Source: JANQJA01 sp040880285 (GTDB taxonomy: Bacteria > Pseudomonadota > Gammaproteobacteria > Pseudomonadales > Azotimanducaceae). Taken from it: a DNA stretch of 64,000 nucleotides. Shown in pieces: positions 61,210-64,000 of this stretch. A program made the position numbers and the translations under genes. The notes below the pieces were generated by a model. The model searched no databases, was not told the DNA's origin, and was given only the letters and a program-made list of their open reading frames with translations. Numbering within the stretch: position 1 is the stretch's first letter; every line of letters starts with the position of its first letter. The stretch is from contig JBBDIT010000073.1 of assembly GCA_040880285.1 (NCBI GenBank), forward strand, positions 1-64,000, read 5' to 3'.

Positions 61210-63531
61210 CTAAAATACGCCACCCAATTCAAATTGAAACGTCTGGGATTCGTCTCCGGGACGTTTATTGAGCGGGTATGAGAGGCTAAAGCTAAGCGGC
61301 GCAAAGCCCGTGACCCAGGTAACGGCAACACCAGCTGAGTATCGAAGCTCCCCGTCCTTGATATCATTACATACAATACTGACTTTAGGGCAGTTGGTAT
61401 TGAAAACGTTTCCTGCATCGACAAAAAACGCTGATTTTATCTGTCGCTGGTCCTCGACGAACGGCAGAGGGAACAGCACCTCGGCGCCGCCTTCGATCAA
61501 GACATTACCTCCAATGGGGTCGAGGCGTCCGAAAAACGGCGTGCCGGGTGCAGGCGTGGCTTTGGGGCCCAGCGTGTTGCTCTCAAAACCACGTACTGAA
61601 CCGAAGCCACCGGCAAAAAAGTGCTTATAGAACGGATAGGTTTGTGTATCACCATAGGAATCGCCGTAGCCAAGGTCGGTCCGCAAGCGCAAAACGAGTC
61701 CCGCTGGCATGGGAAAGAATATCTGGCCCGTGTAGTTGATCTTGTAAAATTCCAGCCCACTACCCGGGACAGTCGCTTCAAATGATATCCGTTGTGAGCG
61801 TCCGCCAGTTGGCAACAGACCCCTGTTAAGCGCAGACATATTGTACGACGCGGTCATATTAACAAGACTGAACTTGTTCCCTTCCCGGGCCAGGAACTGG
61901 GATATTTCCTGAGCCGGGAAAACGCCCTCTTTGATATTTGTATTTTCATATCCGACGCTGAAGCCGATTCTTGAAGTCTCGCTGATGGGGTAACCGAAGT
62001 TGACGGAACCACCCCATGAGTCCGTCGAAAACCGGGCGATGTTGCGAGCGTCGAAGTTACTCGATCGATAAAATACAGAGTAACCACGGCTCACACCATC
62101 TACTGTAAAATATGGATTAAAGTATGAAAAACTATAAGACGTCTGGAAGGATGAGTGATTGATTCCTACGTTGGTGCTGTTACCTGTGCCGAAGACATTA
62201 TTCTGCTGGTAAGAGGCGCCTAAAATGAGGCCCGTGCCCTGTGCATAACCGAGAGTCGCAGACACTGATCCAGACGGCGCTTCTTCAACCGTGTATTCAA
62301 CGTCAATTTGATCATCGGTGCCTGCAACCTCAGGCGTCTCGACGTTTACTTCTTTGAAAAATCCCAGACGCTCCAGTCTCACCTTTGAGCGTTCGATGAA
62401 TGCTGTGGAAGCCCAACCTCCTTCCATCTGCCGCATTTCGCGCCGCAGAACATGGTCCTGGGTGAGGGTGTTACCCTGAAAATTGATCCGGCGAACATAG
62501 GCACGCTTGCCCGCATCCACAAAAAACTTGACCGTAACCGAATTGTCCTCATCGTTTGCAACCGGTTGCCCGGTTGCGCTGGCGAACGTATATCCCGCAT
62601 TACCCAAAGCACGTTCGATGCGCTCCTCGGATAACGTCATATACTCCCTGGAAAATACCTGCCCCTTCCTGACGATGATCAGGCTTCTTATCGAGGCTTC
62701 AGGCACATCGTGGAGTTCACCGGCCACCTCTACCTCTCCGACCGTGTAACGTTCACCCTCAATCACATTTACGGTAATGTAGACGTCCTCCTTGTCAGGA
62801 GAAATTGAAACCTGGGTTGAGTCGATCGCAAAATTCAGGTACCCACGATCAAGGTAATAGGATTCGAGTGTTTCGAGATCGCCAGTGAGCTTCTCGCGGG
62901 AGTACTTGTCATCCTTGGTATAAAACGAAAACAGGGATGGCAGGCTAAGTTCAAGCATCTCCATCAATTCCTCGTTGCTAAATACCTTGTTACCAATGAG
63001 GTTGATATGGCGAATGCCCGAAACACTACCTTCGGTGACATCAATGTTGATTTGCACCCGGTTGCGCGGCAAATCGACAACTTCAGTCTGGATGCTGGCA
63101 CCGTAACGCCCCTGGGATACATACTGTCGTTCAAGGTCAGCGCTAATGTGTTCAAGGGTGACTTTTTTGAAGATCTCGCCTTTGGCGAGGCCGGACTTGC
63201 TGAGTCCGTCCAATAAGGCTTCGGTCTTGATCGCCTTGTTACCGTCTATTTCAATGGCCTCGATTGCCGGTCTTTCTTTCACCTTGATGACCAGCACATT
63301 GCCGTCACGGCCTACCTGTACATCGTCAAAGGATTCCGTCTTGAAAATTTCACGAATGATGACGCGCAAGTCCAACTCATCGACTTCATCACCGACATTG
63401 ACCGAAATTGCACCAAAGACTGTCCCTGCCGAGACCCGCTGCAAACCATCAACGCGAATGTCAGAAACTGTAAATGCGAAGGTATTGACGCTCGCCAGCA
63501 GCAAAAGGTTTGCCAGCAGCGCGCGAATCAT
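61210..63531 (-). CDS. bamA: Outer membrane assembly factor BamA
   Basis: The 773-residue protein inserts barrel proteins into the outer membrane. A signal peptide (M-I-R-A-L-L-A-N-L-L-L-L) is followed by five POTRA domains (about 20-420) and a 16-strand barrel with the G-G-F-G-S-V-R-G-F loop-6 motif and a final aromatic strand. ATG 63531 is preferred because it gives a clean signal; GTG 63558 shares a base with the rseP stop and is possible. Confidence 0.97.
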   Translation of the reverse strand: MIRALLANLLLLASVNTFAFTVSDIRVDGLQRVSAGTVFGAISVNVGDEVDELDLRVIIREIFKTESFDDVQVGRDGNVLVIKVKERPAIEAIEIDGNKAIKTEALLDGLSKSGLAKGEIFKKVTLEHISADLERQYVSQGRYGASIQTEVVDLPRNRVQINIDVTEGSVSGIRHINLIGNKVFSNEELMEMLELSLPSLFSFYTKDDKYSREKLTGDLETLESYYLDRGYLNFAIDSTQVSISPDKEDVYITVNVIEGERYTVGEVEVAGELHDVPEASIRSLIIVRKGQVFSREYMTLSEERIERALGNAGYTFASATGQPVANDEDNSVTVKFFVDAGKRAYVRRINFQGNTLTQDHVLRREMRQMEGGWASTAFIERSKVRLERLGFFKEVNVETPEVAGTDDQIDVEYTVEEAPSGSVSATLGYAQGTGLILGASYQQNNVFGTGNSTNVGINHSSFQTSYSFSYFNPYFTVDGVSRGYSVFYRSSNFDARNIARFSTDSWGGSVNFGYPISETSRIGFSVGYENTNIKEGVFPAQEISQFLAREGNKFSLVNMTASYNMSALNRGLLPTGGRSQRISFEATVPGSGLEFYKINYTGQIFFPMPAGLVLRLRTDLGYGDSYGDTQTYPFYKHFFAGGFGSVRGFESNTLGPKATPAPGTPFFGRLDPIGGNVLIEGGAEVLFPLPFVEDQRQIKSAFFVDAGNVFNTNCPKVSIVCNDIKDGELRYSAGVAVTWVTGFAPLSFSLSYPLNKRPGDESQTFQFELGGVF

Positions 63532-63557
63532 CACGCCTGTTTTTATTATTCTAATCA

Positions 63558-64000
63558 CTACAGCCTCATTAAATCATTGTAGAACGCCAGCAACATGATA
63601 CTGACAATCAGGGCTATCCCCACTTGCAGTCCCCATAGCTGGATCTTCTCCGGGACCGGGCGGCGCGCCACCAACTCGATCAAGTAATAAAGGAGATGAC
63701 CACCATCCAGCACAGGAATTGGCAGGAGATTAAGCACCCCAAGACTAATGCTGAGCAAGGCGATAAAGCCGATAAAGCTCTCGAATCCCGACTGGGCAGT
63801 TGCGCTCGCAACCTGGGCGATTGTAATCGGTCCGCTCAAGTTCTTGTGTGAAATCGCGCCTACGATCATCTTCTTGATGGACTCGAGCGTAAACACAGTA
63901 ACCGACCAGGTTTTCTCGCCAGCATATATCCAGGCTGTATAAAATGGATAACGTACAACCCGCTGCATGTCCGCAGGCATTTCAACACTGATGCGGGAGG
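63558..64000 (-). CDS. rseP: Site-2 protease RseP (C-terminal part, cut by window edge)
   Basis: About 147 residues of the C-terminus are seen; the frame runs off the right edge. The second metal-site motif N-L-L-P-I-P-V-L-D-G-G-H and the last helices are present; the H-E-x-x-H site is outside. RseP cuts RseA to release sigma-E. It directly precedes bamA, the normal arrangement. Confidence 0.95.
   Translation of the reverse strand, partial: SRISVEMPADMQRVVRYPFYTAWIYAGEKTWSVTVFTLESIKKMIVGAISHKNLSGPITIAQVASATAQSGFESFIGFIALLSISLGVLNLLPIPVLDGGHLLYYLIELVARRPVPEKIQLWGLQVGIALIVSIMLLAFYNDLMRL

Noticed and set aside
1..64000. CRISPR array, prophage or insertion sequence
   Set aside because: No regularly spaced repeats, phage structural genes, transposase or terminal inverted repeats were seen in the readable sequence.

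Overview
The window is a piece of a draft gammaproteobacterial chromosome. Exactly 100 undetermined bases at 29272-29371 mark a scaffold gap, so the source is probably a draft genome or metagenome bin. The right half keeps the Pseudomonas-type housekeeping order. Read right to left it runs rseP, bamA, skp, lpxD, fabZ, lpxB, rnhB, dnaE, tilS, pyrG, kdsA, eno, ftsB, ispD, ispF, truD, pcm, nlpD, fdxA/mutS, recA, recX, alaS, lysC, csrA and two tRNA genes. A LexA box lies in front of recA, and the sodium-pump decarboxylase genes oadGAB suggest a marine or otherwise saline habitat. I cannot name the species.

Bases 1-7700 are accessory DNA. Four attC-like sites (about 569, 1506, 6884 and 7620) mark integron gene cassettes, but no integrase is in view. 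The segment carries a GFA-type zinc protein, a CcdAB and a VapBC/FitAB-type toxin-antitoxin pair (both antisense to the attC direction), a sulfotransferase cassette, and a copper block made of a CopA ATPase, a DUF2933 protein, an APC permease and a DUF5676 protein.

Bases 7.8-29.1 kb are metabolic. They hold a P2-type cation ATPase, a glutathione transferase, a DUF5916 outer-membrane protein, a rubrerythrin / Fe-S oxidoreductase / DUF3501 cluster, a D-amino-acid aminotransferase, a 52-residue SutA-like protein, a single-chain biotin carboxylase-BCCP-carboxyltransferase, an SMP-30 lactonase, an aldehyde dehydrogenase, a DsbA-family protein, a P-loop protein and oadGAB.

Bases 29.1-31.6 kb are a disturbed tRNA locus. 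tRNA-Arg(ACG), the gap, a repeat carrying a broken tRNA-Ser 5' end, intact tRNA-Ser(GCT), then a PaaX-like regulator with its own promoter/operator and a fatty acid desaturase sit beside csrA.

Bases 31.6-64 kb are the conserved block, almost all on the minus strand, with many 1-4 base overlaps implying translational coupling. Four genes normally found in this order are missing from their usual slots: lpxA (between fabZ and lpxB), accA (between dnaE and tilS), surE (between truD and pcm) and rpoS (between nlpD and fdxA). An MMPL/RND-type exporter is inserted between recX and alaS, and a DUF368 membrane protein between pcm and nlpD. No wholly new system is proven here. The best leads are the cassette array, the four-gene loss from the conserved block, the all-in-one acyl-CoA carboxylase, and the repeat-broken tRNA-Ser locus.
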